Shown here: one piece after another, positions 1 to 7,952 of the stretch
How the letters are laid out: every line of letters begins with the position of its first letter
How positions within the stretch are numbered: the first letter of the stretch is position 1
Source: Acidovorax sp. KKS102
Lineage (GTDB): Bacteria > Pseudomonadota > Gammaproteobacteria > Burkholderiales > Burkholderiaceae_C
Direction: 5' to 3'
NCBI RefSeq assembly: GCF_000302535.1
Contig: NC_018708.1
Span: forward strand, 372,001-436,000
Length of the DNA stretch: 64,000 bases
Notes under the pieces: model-generated
Databases searched by the model: none
What the model saw: only the letters and a program-made list of their open reading frames with translations
What the model was told of the DNA's origin: nothing
Translations under genes and position numbers: made by a program

Positions 1-105
1 GGCCGCGCGGCCGGTGGCATCAGCGATAACCCGCAGCTTTTCATCTACGGCTCGGGCCGCATCCCGCCCGGGCCGGGTGAGCCCGGTTTTGGTGGTGGCC
101 GATGA
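1..105 (+). CDS. MCE/MlaD-family lipid transport protein, C-terminal end (partial)
   Basis: Frame 1 is open from the first base to TGA at 103-105 and encodes the last 34 residues of a protein whose start lies outside the window. The visible end contains NPQLFIYGSGRIPPGPGEPGF-like residues (I Y G x G R I P P G P G E P), which I recognise as the usual C-terminus of MCE-domain periplasmic subunits of Mla-type ABC transporters in Comamonadaceae. The gene downstream is an auxiliary lipoprotein of the same transporter type, which supports the call. The MCE domain itself is not visible, so the family assignment rests on this tail and the context. Confidence 0.7.
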   Translation, partial: GRAAGGISDNPQLFIYGSGRIPPGPGEPGFGGGR

Positions 106-152
106 TGGGTGTCTCCGACCGCGCCGCATGGGCAGCGTGGGCCTTGTGAGGA

Positions 153-851
153 ATGAATGTGATGACTATCAAAAAAATAGCAACCAAGGCATATACATCT
201 AGCGCTACCGCCCTGTGGGGTTGTGGGTTGGTCGCAGCGCTGGTGCTCACGGGCTGCTCGGCCCTGCCGGCTGCCCCCACCCGCCCCGTGCTGTATGACT
301 TTGGCCCCGGCCCGCTGGTCACCGTGCCCACCGACCGGCGCGCGCCCCTGGCGCCGTTGGCGCTGGCCGACATGGATGCCCCTGGCCTGCCCGAGGGCGG
401 TAACGCGGTGCTGTACCGCCTGGCCTATGCCGACGCCCAGCAGCTGCGCCCCTACAGCCAGGCCCGCTGGAGCCAACCACCCGCACAACTGCTGCAGCAG
501 CGCCTGCGCGAACAACTGGGCCTGCGCCGCGCCGTGCTCAAGGCCGACGACGGCGCCGCCCAGGCCCGCGAACCGGCCCAGGGCAACAAGCTGCCCCTGG
601 TTTTGCGCACCGAGCTGGAGGAGTTCAGCCACCTGTTCACCAGCCCCAGCGACAGCGCGGGCATGGTGCGCCTGCGCGCCACGGTGGTCGAGCTGACCCC
701 GTCGGGCGAATCCCTGCGCGGCCAGCGAGTGTTCATCGTGCAGCAGCCCGCCAAGTCGGCCGATGCGGCGGGCGGCGTGGCCGCGCTGGCAGCGGCATCA
801 AGCCAACTGGCGGGGGAACTGGCGGCCTGGGTGGAGCAGGTGGGGCAGTAA
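153..851 (+). CDS. ABC-type transport auxiliary lipoprotein (PqiC/ABC_trans_aux-like)
   Basis: This 232-residue protein has a signal peptide ending in a lipobox (L-T-G-C, Cys35), so it should be an outer-membrane or periplasmic lipoprotein. The mature part begins with a YDFGPGP-like motif typical of auxiliary lipoproteins that work with MCE-domain ABC transporters moving lipids between membranes. It follows the end of an MCE protein by 47 bp on the same strand, as expected for the last gene of such an operon. ATG 153 is the first start after an in-frame stop at 147; ATG 162 is an alternative. The first 20 codons overlap a dispersed repeat, so the N-region of the signal peptide is unusual. Confidence 0.8.
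   Translation: MNVMTIKKIATKAYTSSATALWGCGLVAALVLTGCSALPAAPTRPVLYDFGPGPLVTVPTDRRAPLAPLALADMDAPGLPEGGNAVLYRLAYADAQQLRPYSQARWSQPPAQLLQQRLREQLGLRRAVLKADDGAAQAREPAQGNKLPLVLRTELEEFSHLFTSPSDSAGMVRLRATVVELTPSGESLRGQRVFIVQQPAKSADAAGGVAALAAASSQLAGELAAWVEQVGQ
166..213 (+). repeat. Dispersed ATAGC...TAGCGCTA repeat inside a signal-peptide coding region
   Basis: The stretch reads ATAGC, a spacer containing GGCATAT, then TAGCGCTACCGCC. It matches the element at 9012-9058 (ATAGCT...GCGCATATT...ACTAGCGCTACCGGCC). It lies wholly within codons 5-20 of the lipoprotein gene, in frame. Confidence 0.6.
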
Positions 852-927
852 CGCCCCAGGTCTTTGTGGACCGCCCGTGCCAGCGGGCGCCGGCCTTGGC
901 CGTGGCGCCACGCAGCGCGGCTGGCCG

Positions 928-2304
928 TCAGGTGCCGGGCGGCGAAAGGGACGTGGGTGTGGTCTCATGGCGTTCAATGCCCGTCACCACCCGCGCATAG
1001 CGCGCAAAGCTCCAGTACGCCCAGGCCCAGTCCAGCAACACCACCAGCCGGTTGCGAAAGCCGATCAGGAAGTACACGTGGGCAAACAGCCAGAACAGCC
1101 ACGCAAAGTAGCCTGAAAACCGCACTGGCCCGGCGGGCGAGGTGAGGTCCACCACGGCAGAGTTGCGGCCGATGGTGGCCAGGTTGCCGTAGTCGCGATA
1201 ACAAAACGGCTGCGTGGGCTGGCCCGCCAGGCGCCGCAGGATGTTGGCCGCCGTGGCGCGGCCCATCTGCTTGGCGCCGGGCGACACGCCGGGCACGGGC
1301 GTGGGCTCGTGGCCGGGGGCATGGCTCTTGGCGGCTGCCAGGTCGCCGATCACGCTGATCTCGGGGTGGGCGGGCAGCGTCAGGTCGGGCTCCACCACCA
1401 CGCGGCCCGCGCGGTCGGTGCTGGCGCCGGTGGCGTCTGCCAGGTGGCGACCCAGGGGTGATGCTGCCACGCCCGCTGCCCACACAATGCATTTGCTATT
1501 TATATGATAGCTATTTGCGCTTGATGTAGTGGCGCTTGCGGGTGATTCGACCTTCAATCCATCACTGTCGATGGCGGTGACACGCGCGCCCAGGCGCACG
1601 TCCACGCCCAGCTTTTCCAGCTGTTCCTTGGCGCGCTGGCTCAGAGCCTCTGGCATGGCCTGCAGCACGCGCGCACCGCCTTCGAGCAGGATGATCTTCG
1701 CGCTGGCGGGGTCGATGTGGCGGAACTCGCCGGGCAGCGTGTGACGCGCAATCTCTGCCAGCGTGCCGGCCATTTCCACGCCCGTGGGGCCCGCGCCCAC
1801 GACGACAAAGTTGAGCCAGTCTGCGCGGCGAGCGGGGTCAGGCTCTTTCTCGGCCGCCTCGAACGCCAGCAGCACGCGGCGGCGGATCTCGAACGCATCG
1901 TCCAGCGTCTTGAGGCCGGGCGCATAGGCCGCCCAGTCGTCGCGGCCAAAGTAGCTGTGCGTGGCACCGGCGGCCACGATGAGGTGGTCGTACGGCAGCG
2001 TGGCGCCGTCTGCCAGGTGCACGGTGCGCTGGCCCACGTCGATGCGGGTGACCTCGCCCAGCAAGGTGGTCACGTTGCGCTGCTGGCGGAACAGATGCCG
2101 GATGGGCGCCGCAATGGCCGGGGCCGACAGCCCGGCCGTGGCCACCTGGTAGAGCAGGGGCTGGAAGAGGTGGTGGTTGGTCTTGTCCACCAGGGTCACC
2201 TCCACCGCTGCGCCCCGCAGGGCGCGGGCGGCTTCGAGGCCGCCGAACCCGCAACCGATGATGACCACGCGCGGGCGAAGCGGGGGAGCAGAGGGAGTCG
2301 TCAT
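928..2304 (-). CDS. ndh: Type II NADH dehydrogenase (NDH-2, FAD-dependent)
   Basis: The 458-residue protein is a single-subunit, non-proton-pumping NADH:quinone oxidoreductase at the inner face of the membrane. An FAD-binding dinucleotide fold opens the protein (G-C-G-F-G-G, residues 17-22), followed by a HHLFQPLLYQVATAGLS-type active-site segment. A second nucleotide motif (V-G-A-G-P-T-G) near residue 170 binds NADH. The conserved WAAGV and GD-L-A-A segments follow. The C-terminus has an aromatic, hydrophobic stretch suited to membrane attachment. Between about residues 255 and 272 there is a Ser/Asn-rich insertion encoded by a dispersed repeat; the reading frame is kept. The gene is convergent with the upstream lipoprotein gene. 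Confidence 0.92.
   Translation of the reverse strand: MTTPSAPPLRPRVVIIGCGFGGLEAARALRGAAVEVTLVDKTNHHLFQPLLYQVATAGLSAPAIAAPIRHLFRQQRNVTTLLGEVTRIDVGQRTVHLADGATLPYDHLIVAAGATHSYFGRDDWAAYAPGLKTLDDAFEIRRRVLLAFEAAEKEPDPARRADWLNFVVVGAGPTGVEMAGTLAEIARHTLPGEFRHIDPASAKIILLEGGARVLQAMPEALSQRAKEQLEKLGVDVRLGARVTAIDSDGLKVESPASATTSSANSYHINSKCIVWAAGVAASPLGRHLADATGASTDRAGRVVVEPDLTLPAHPEISVIGDLAAAKSHAPGHEPTPVPGVSPGAKQMGRATAANILRRLAGQPTQPFCYRDYGNLATIGRNSAVVDLTSPAGPVRFSGYFAWLFWLFAHVYFLIGFRNRLVVLLDWAWAYWSFARYARVVTGIERHETTPTSLSPPGT
1488..1541 (+). repeat. Dispersed ATAGCT repeat inserted in frame in ndh
   Basis: The sequence contains GATAGCTATTTGCGCTTGAT, then GTAGTGGCGCTTGCGG, the same order as in other copies (ATAGCT, GCGCTT, a spacer, GCGCTAG/T). 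It lies inside ndh on the opposite strand and adds about 18 residues without breaking the frame. Confidence 0.6.
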
Positions 2305-2390
2305 GCCGCCATTATTGGGGAGCCGGGTGGTGACCCGGCCTCGTGACCTGGGCCTGACCTGCGGCCCCCAGGCTGCGGGGGCTCAATGCG

Positions 2391-3845
2391 TTACAGGAAC
2401 CCCAGGTCCACCGGGTAGTCCGGCCGCCCCGCCGCTGCGCCAAAGTGCGTGATGTTGGGCAGCACACCCGCCATTTCGTTGTCGGCCACGCCGAACCACT
2501 TGGCCAGGGTGGCCGCGTACTGGTCTACCGAGGTGGACGGCAGCAGGCGGCCCTGGCCCACATGCCACTGGTCTTCAGGGGCGGCCGTGTTGGTGATGCT
2601 GACTGGCGGCGCGCTGCCATAAAACGCCTTGCCTTTCACCGCACCGCCGACCACCAGGTGGTGGCTGCCCCAGCCGTGGTCCGAGCCATCGCCGTTGGAG
2701 CTGAGCGTGCGGCCAAAGTCCGACGCGGTGAACGCCGTGACCTTGTCGGCCACGCCCAGCTCCACCGTGGCGTTGTAGAACGCGGTCATGGCCTCGCTCA
2801 CACGCTGCATCAGCACCGGCTGTTGCGAGATCAGGTTGTCGTGCAGGTCAAAGCCGCCCAGCGACACCAGGAACACCTGGCGCTTGCTGCCCAGGCTGGT
2901 GCGCGCGCCAATCAGGCGGGCCACCATCTTGAGCTGGTTGGCCAGCGAGTTGTTGTTGGGGAAGGTGGTGGACAGCGTCACGCCCGCGAGCCCGTTGGTG
3001 ATTTGGCTTTCTGCCGTCACGGCGCGGGTGGTCACGCGGTTGTATTCGTTCTCCAGCGTCTGCGTGCGCGGTTGCTGGATGAGCGACGTCAGTGCGCTTT
3101 GCACGGCCGATGAGCCGTAGACCCGGTTCTTCACCCCGTTGATGGCCACGGCGCCATTGGTGCTGACCTGGTACTGCAAGGCCGAGTCGCCCGACAGGAA
3201 CACCGCATTGCCGGTGACCGAGATGCAGGTGAACAGCGAGTTGCCGTTGGACGACAGCGCCAGGTCGCCGATGTTGCCGCCCCAGCCCACGGTGGAGCCC
3301 TCGGGCGACGACGATTGCCACACCGATTGCTGGTCGTTGTGCGAGAACAGTTTGGGCGGCACGGGGTAGGTGGCGCGGTCGGCACTGTTGTACTGCGCGC
3401 GGGTCAGCGGCACCACCAGCGGGCCCACGTTGAGCTGCACGGCCGCCTTGCCGCTGTTGAACAGGCCGGCCAGCCCCGTCATGGCCGGGTGCAGCGCGTA
3501 TTGGCGACCGCCCGGCAGCGGCGTGGTGGGCGTCAGCAGCGTCGGGGTGAGGGCTGCCTTGGCCAGCGCGATGCCGCCGGCCGTCTGGCCTGCGCCACCG
3601 CCCCGGATGGTGTTGTAGCGGTTGTAGCTGTCATCGTCGTAGGTGACCACGGTGTTGGCGTAGTCATTGCCGCCGTACAGGAACACGCAGACCAGCGCCT
3701 TGTAGTCGGTGGCATTGAAGGCTGCCGCCTCGCCCATGGCGGCCAGGTTGAGGGCAAAGGGCAGGGCCGTGCCCGCCAGGCCCAGCTGGGTGGAGCGGCG
3801 CAGGAACGCGCGGCGGGTGTGGAGTTCGGGTTGAAGCAGGTGCAT
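2391..3845 (-). CDS. DUF1501 family Tat-exported protein
   Basis: This 484-residue protein starts with a twin-arginine signal (T-R-R-A-F-L-R-R-S, residues 10-18) and a hydrophobic stretch, so it is probably exported folded. A GGNDYANTVVTYD segment near residue 60 and the C-terminal region with FGRT and DHGWGSHH motifs are typical of DUF1501 proteins, which belong to the alkaline phosphatase/sulfatase-like superfamily; no activity is established. I chose ATG 3845 because it begins the Tat signal; the frame stays open upstream only as antiparallel overlap with the neighbouring gene. It starts 8 bp after the DUF1800 gene and is surely co-transcribed with it. Confidence 0.87.
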   Translation of the reverse strand: MHLLQPELHTRRAFLRRSTQLGLAGTALPFALNLAAMGEAAAFNATDYKALVCVFLYGGNDYANTVVTYDDDSYNRYNTIRGGGAGQTAGGIALAKAALTPTLLTPTTPLPGGRQYALHPAMTGLAGLFNSGKAAVQLNVGPLVVPLTRAQYNSADRATYPVPPKLFSHNDQQSVWQSSSPEGSTVGWGGNIGDLALSSNGNSLFTCISVTGNAVFLSGDSALQYQVSTNGAVAINGVKNRVYGSSAVQSALTSLIQQPRTQTLENEYNRVTTRAVTAESQITNGLAGVTLSTTFPNNNSLANQLKMVARLIGARTSLGSKRQVFLVSLGGFDLHDNLISQQPVLMQRVSEAMTAFYNATVELGVADKVTAFTASDFGRTLSSNGDGSDHGWGSHHLVVGGAVKGKAFYGSAPPVSITNTAAPEDQWHVGQGRLLPSTSVDQYAATLAKWFGVADNEMAGVLPNITHFGAAAGRPDYPVDLGFL

Positions 3846-3853
3846 GGCAGGGC

Positions 3854-5752
3854 TTACTTTTGAACGAGGTATTCGGCCGAAGCCATGACCAGGAAAACGG
3901 CTGCCGCCACGCGGTCGAGCTTGACGGAGTCGGTGCTGGCGTTGGTGACGGGCGTCGCCTTGAGTGCATCCGCAATGAGCTTGACGGTGGCGGCAGACAG
4001 CTGGCCTGCACACATCAGCAGGTTGATGCGGGCCACCAGCGCGTCGGCATCGGTCACGATGGCCAGCTCGTTGGTATAGGTGGCCTTGATGTCGTAGCCG
4101 TTGTTGGAGGTGCTGGCGTTGTTGGGCAGCTCGGGGGCGTTCACGTAGATGCCGTTGCGGATCACGCCCTGCATGTAGTTGAGGTAGCCCCCCACGCTGC
4201 TTTCGTTGACCAGCTGGAACTCGGGGGCCACGGCGCCTGCGGCGGCCAATGCGGTGGATGGCGGAATGTAGCCCGGGCGGAAGAAGTTGAACACCGAGGG
4301 CGAACGCAGCGGGCTCTGGCCCAGGCGCGAGCCGGGGTCGCTCAGGTCGCCGATCTTCCAGCTGCCCTGTGCCGAGTTGATGCCGAAGGTGCGGCCCCAC
4401 TGCACAAAGCGCAGCATGGGCTCGCGCAGCTTGCCAAAGCCGGGCTGGGTGAGGCCTGCGGGCGAGCGGGCTTCGTCGTCCAGCAAGATGGCCTTGACCA
4501 CAGCGCGCAGGTCACCCCGCACACCGGCGCCGTTGTTGTTGAAGGCTGCCGCCACGCGCGCCACGTAGGCGGGAGACGGGTTGCTGGTGACCAGCCGCTG
4601 GATGAGCTGCTTGCCGATGAACGGCCCCACGTTGGGGTGGTTGAACAAGGTGTCCAGCGCGGTCTTAAGGGCCGCAGCGCCGGGCGTGTTGGCGGGGATC
4701 GTCGTTCCGAGGAATGTCGCCGCCAGCGTGGAGTGGCGCGAGGCATTGAGTGCCATGGGCAGCCGGGCAAAGGTGGTGTTGGAAACCACCCGTGTGGTGC
4801 CTGGCACGGTGGTGGGCACGTTCTGCGTCTGGTCGTAGTCGTAGCCCGTGAACACGCGCGCCAGATTGGTCACGTCGTTCATGGTGTAGCTGTCAATGGG
4901 CTTGCCCGAGCCGTCCTTCTTGGGAGTCCCGTCGATGTTCAGTTCGACCAGCCCGATGGACATGAGCTGCATGACCTCGCGGGCATAGTTTTCGTCGGGC
5001 TGACGGCCCGTGGCGGGGTTTTCCTTCTGGTTGCCACGGGTGTTGAGGTAGTAACCCATGGCCGCGTTCAGCGTCACGTTCTCCAGTACGGAGCGGTAGT
5101 TGCCGAAAGCGTTGTTCACCAGCTGGTCCCAGTACCAGGCCATGGCGTGGCAGCGCCAGGTGATGTCCACGCCGCTGAGCGAGACCACGCAGATCTCGGA
5201 CAGCGCCAGTGCCACCCGTTTGCGCAGTCCGTCCGGCGACTTCATGAGCTGGTACCAGATCATGTAGTCGGCGGGGTAGGAGTTGTCGTAGTAGGCCGTG
5301 TCATTGCTGATGTCTGCGTAGCCGCGCTGGTTCAGCCAGTCCCAGCCGCCTTGGCTGGGGCCCGCATTGAACTGGCTCTCCAGCCAGTCTGCATAGGTGG
5401 TGGCGCGCAGCGCCGCGATTTCGGCGGTCGATGCCGAGAACTGGGCCTGCAGCAGAAAGCGGGCGGCCTCGTTGTCCGACGTGGCTGAAGGGTGTGCGTA
5501 GTTGCCCAGGGGCGGGGTGGTGGGTGCGGGTGTGCCTGGGGTGCCGGGTGCGCCCGTACCCGGCGTGCTGTCGCCCCCGCCCCCGCCACAGGCGGCCAAG
5601 GCAGTGGACGCGAACAGCGTCGTCAGCAGGGGCGCATGGGCCCGACTGCTGGTGGCTGTTGATTCGTTGGGAAGGGGCTGGCCCTCAGGTGCCTCTGCAA
5701 CCGCAGTTGTCAGAGTCTCCTCGTATGGATGTGTCATGGTGGTCGTGGTCAA
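3854..5752 (-). CDS. DUF1800 domain-containing lipoprotein-like protein
   Basis: The 632-residue protein matches the DUF1800 family. Family segments seen are A-A-R-F-L-L-Q-A-Q-F near residue 97, W-Y-Q-L-M with R-K-R-V-A-L-A-L-S-E, and E-N-Y-A-R-E-V-M-Q-L. The N-terminus carries a hydrophobic stretch ending in A-A-C-G-G-G-G-G (Cys55), a lipobox followed by a Gly run and a Pro/Thr-rich linker, so it is probably a surface or periplasmic lipoprotein. The 50-residue leader before the lipobox is long, so the true start may be internal, although no better start was found. DUF1800 and DUF1501 genes are often paired in bacteria; their joint role is unknown. Confidence 0.85.
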   Translation of the reverse strand: MTTTTMTHPYEETLTTAVAEAPEGQPLPNESTATSSRAHAPLLTTLFASTALAACGGGGGDSTPGTGAPGTPGTPAPTTPPLGNYAHPSATSDNEAARFLLQAQFSASTAEIAALRATTYADWLESQFNAGPSQGGWDWLNQRGYADISNDTAYYDNSYPADYMIWYQLMKSPDGLRKRVALALSEICVVSLSGVDITWRCHAMAWYWDQLVNNAFGNYRSVLENVTLNAAMGYYLNTRGNQKENPATGRQPDENYAREVMQLMSIGLVELNIDGTPKKDGSGKPIDSYTMNDVTNLARVFTGYDYDQTQNVPTTVPGTTRVVSNTTFARLPMALNASRHSTLAATFLGTTIPANTPGAAALKTALDTLFNHPNVGPFIGKQLIQRLVTSNPSPAYVARVAAAFNNNGAGVRGDLRAVVKAILLDDEARSPAGLTQPGFGKLREPMLRFVQWGRTFGINSAQGSWKIGDLSDPGSRLGQSPLRSPSVFNFFRPGYIPPSTALAAAGAVAPEFQLVNESSVGGYLNYMQGVIRNGIYVNAPELPNNASTSNNGYDIKATYTNELAIVTDADALVARINLLMCAGQLSAATVKLIADALKATPVTNASTDSVKLDRVAAAVFLVMASAEYLVQK

Positions 5753-6107
5753 AAGTCTGCCGCTGGCAGCACAGCCGTGACTAAATCACACGCCGCGCTC
5801 GCCTGGAAACACAAGTGTTACCAAGCGAAACACGCCTCAGCAATGCCTGCCGCGCCCAGGGTCTGAATGATGGGCCATTGCAACACTTTGTACCTTGCAG
5901 GGGCGGCGTTGGGCCTTCGCCAGAGGGCCAGAGCCACTGCATCGGCGATGTCCGTCACGCCCGTAGTCCTGTGCTGACGCGTGCTGCGTGGAGCGGACTA
6001 CGGCGTCGGCGCCAGATCATTTTTACAGTGAACTCCATCGCATCACGCAAAGGTTCCACGCACTTCGAGTGGATGGCTGAAGCGAAATTCGCACAAGGAG
6101 TCACACC
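5753..6107. other. 355-bp intergenic region between DUF1800 and csbD-like genes
   Basis: This is a divergent promoter region for the DUF1800/DUF1501 pair (leftwards) and the CsbD gene (rightwards). I see no convincing coding frame and no clear sigma-70 hexamer pair. The only clear signal is AAGGAG at 6095-6100, the ribosome binding site for the CsbD gene. Confidence 0.4.
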
Positions 6108-6326
6108 ATGAATGAAGACACCATCAAGGGCAACTGGAAGCAGTTCAAGGGCAAGATGATCGAACAGTGGGGCAAGCTCACCAACGACGATTTCGATGTC
6201 ATCGACGGCAAGCGCGAACAGTTCCTGGGCAAGCTGCAAGAGCGCCAGGGCATCGCACGCGATGCGGCTGAAAAGCAGCTCAAGGAATGGCAAGACCGCC
6301 ACCCCGACTTCCGCTTCAACGACTGA
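6108..6326 (+). CDS. CsbD family stress-response protein
   Basis: This 72-residue soluble protein starts MNEDTIKGNWKQFKGK and contains W-G-K-L-T-N-D-D, the hallmark of the CsbD family (E. coli YjbJ-like). CsbD proteins are abundant under general stress in many bacteria; their biochemical role is unknown. The charged C-terminal half (E-R-Q-G-I-A-R-D-A-A-E-K-Q) is predicted helical. AAGGAG lies 7 bp before ATG. The gene is followed by a GC hairpin and then by the cysteine-repeat protein on the same strand. Confidence 0.9.
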   Translation: MNEDTIKGNWKQFKGKMIEQWGKLTNDDFDVIDGKREQFLGKLQERQGIARDAAEKQLKEWQDRHPDFRFND

Positions 6327-6350
6327 TAGCGCAAACAGCGCGACCGCGCT

Positions 6351-6368
6351 GCGGGGCCTTCGCCCCGC
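6351..6368 (+). terminator. GC hairpin after csbD-like gene
   Basis: GCGGGGC, loop CTTC, GCCCCGC: a perfect 7-bp stem with a stable tetraloop, 25 bp after the stop. There is no T run, so it may stabilise the message or attenuate rather than terminate. Confidence 0.4.
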
Positions 6369-6446
6369 GCCCGGCCAGGCCACCCCTGGCATACCGCCCC
6401 CACAAGATTCACATCCATTGCATTCAATTTCATCGAGGAGAAAACC

Positions 6447-7028
6447 ATGACATTCCAACGCACACTGATCGCCGCCTGCGCAGCTGGTCTGATGGCTACC
6501 ACCGCTTTTGCCATGACCCCTGCGGAACACAAGGCCGCCAAGGAAAGCATCTCGGCAGACTACAAGATGAACAAGCAAAAGTGCGATGCCCTCAAGGCCA
6601 ACGCCAAGGACATCTGCGTGAAGGAAGCCAAGGGCGCGGAAGACGTGGCCAAGGCGGAACTTGAAGCCCAGTACAAGCCCAGCGCCAAGGCCAGCCAGAA
6701 GGTCGCTGAAGCCCGCGCCGATGCCGCCTACGCCGTCGCCAAGGAAAAGTGCGACGACCTGACCGGCAATGCCAAGGACGTGTGCGTGAAGGATGCCAAG
6801 GCCGAACACGTGAAGGCCAAGGAAAACGCCAAGGTGGCCGCCGCCCAGGCCAAGCCTGCAGACACGGCCGCCGAGAAGGCTGCCAACGTGGCCGAGGCCC
6901 GCAAGGATGCCGCCGCCGAGAAGAACGAAGCCAACTACAAGGCCGCCAAGGAGCGCTGCGATGCCATGAGTGGCGACCTCAAGTCCAAGTGTGTGGACGA
7001 CGCCAAGCGCATGTACGGCCAGAGCTGA
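6447..7028 (+). CDS. Secreted Lys/Ala-rich protein with three cysteine-pair repeats
   Basis: The 193-residue protein has a clear signal peptide (MTFQRTLIAACAAGLMATTAFA). The mature part is rich in Lys and Ala and should be helical. It contains three copies of a repeat K/R-C-D-A-(x)9-C-V-(x)2-A-K: the cysteine pair is always spaced C-x10-C, at about residues 48-59, 102-113 and 171-182. This suggests three disulfide- or metal-linked helical hairpins in the periplasm. GGAG sits 7 bp before the start. I know similar proteins in Comamonadaceae only as hypothetical or loosely TolA-like. It follows a CsbD gene, so a stress role is possible but is inference. Confidence 0.75.
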   Translation: MTFQRTLIAACAAGLMATTAFAMTPAEHKAAKESISADYKMNKQKCDALKANAKDICVKEAKGAEDVAKAELEAQYKPSAKASQKVAEARADAAYAVAKEKCDDLTGNAKDVCVKDAKAEHVKAKENAKVAAAQAKPADTAAEKAANVAEARKDAAAEKNEANYKAAKERCDAMSGDLKSKCVDDAKRMYGQS

Positions 7029-7033
7029 TCGGC

Positions 7034-7050
7034 CAGGCGCTGAGCGCCTG
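7034..7050 (+). terminator. Hairpin after the cysteine-repeat gene
   Basis: CAGGCGCTGAGCGCCTG is a perfect inverted repeat 5 bp after the stop codon. It lacks a T tract, so termination is uncertain. Confidence 0.35.
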
Positions 7051-7212
7051 ACCTGATCGCTTGCCCTACCAGGCTGTACCAGGCCCTGCCCGCTGCGCGC
7101 GGCGCAGGGTTTGGCTGCGTATGGGGATGCCATGACCTGCATCAACACCCGGCCGGGCCGGGGCTTCTAAGCTCGCAGCTTCGTTTGATCTGCCGCCCGC
7201 CCAAGGAGTCCC

Positions 7213-7749
7213 ATGGCCCACCTCGAATGGTCTGATGCACTGAACCTCGACCTGCCCCTGATGGATGACACCCACCGGGAGTTTGTCGACCTGCTGGCCG
7301 CCGTGGACCAGGCCCGCGACGCAGAGCTGCTGCCCCGCTGGCGTACGCTGGTGGAGCACACCGAGCAGCATTTCGGGCAGGAAGACGACTGGATGGCCTC
7401 CACCCGATTTGCATCGGGCAACTGTCACAGCATGCAGCACAAGGTGGTGCTGCAGGTGATGCGTGAAGGCACTGCCCGCGCCGAGCAGGGCGACCTGAAG
7501 GTGCTGCGCGTCATGGCCAGCGAGCTGGCGCTGTGGTTTCCGCAGCATGCCCAGAGCATGGATGCCTCGCTGGCCCTGCACCTGCGTCGCGTGGGGTTTG
7601 ACCCTGTGACCGGCGTGGTGCACGCTCCCGGCGCGTTGCCGGGTGCGTTGATCCACGGTTGCGGTGGGGCCACGTGTTCGGACGCCGACGCCGCGGGTGC
7701 CAGCGAGCCCGCTGCCCAACGCGATATCGCGCCCGCTGTGGCTGCCTGA
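7213..7749 (+). CDS. Bacteriohemerythrin
   Basis: This 178-residue soluble protein carries a full hemerythrin di-iron ligand set: His21, His53, Glu57 (H-F-G-Q-E), His72 and His76 (H-S-M-Q-H), His112 and Asp117 (H-A-Q-S-M-D). The domain fills residues 1-125 and should bind O2 reversibly as an oxygen store, carrier or sensor. The Ala/Gly-rich C-terminal 50 residues include a CGGATC segment and are outside the family core. AGGAG lies upstream of the ATG. The next gene on the same strand, after 203 bp, is a GAF-GGDEF diguanylate cyclase. Confidence 0.9.
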   Translation: MAHLEWSDALNLDLPLMDDTHREFVDLLAAVDQARDAELLPRWRTLVEHTEQHFGQEDDWMASTRFASGNCHSMQHKVVLQVMREGTARAEQGDLKVLRVMASELALWFPQHAQSMDASLALHLRRVGFDPVTGVVHAPGALPGALIHGCGGATCSDADAAGASEPAAQRDIAPAVAA

Positions 7750-7952
7750 CCGCGACACAGCTGCGCTGTCCGCCCGCAGCGGCAAGCGCCAGCAGACGCT
7801 GAACGAACAAACGAGAGGCAGGCACTGCAGGGCCAGAGCACCACTCTGGCGTGACCCAGGGGCCATCGGGCTTCCACCCGTGCAGCCGTCCTGCTTGTGT
7901 GGCATGCTGCCCCATCTCAAGGCAATTGGGGGCGGCGCGGCCGCTTCGCATC

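Noticed and set aside
3846-4400. 185-residue N-terminal extension of the DUF1501 gene
   Set aside because: It lies inside the DUF1800 gene in another frame; the Tat signal begins at 3845.
3860-5488. 542-residue + strand frame opposite the DUF1800 gene
   Set aside because: No family features; the minus-strand frame has the DUF1800 domain and a lipobox.
5955-7148. 397-residue minus frame over the csbD and cysteine-repeat genes
   Set aside because: Gly/Leu-rich mirror of Lys/Ala codons; both + strand genes have ribosome binding sites and protein features.
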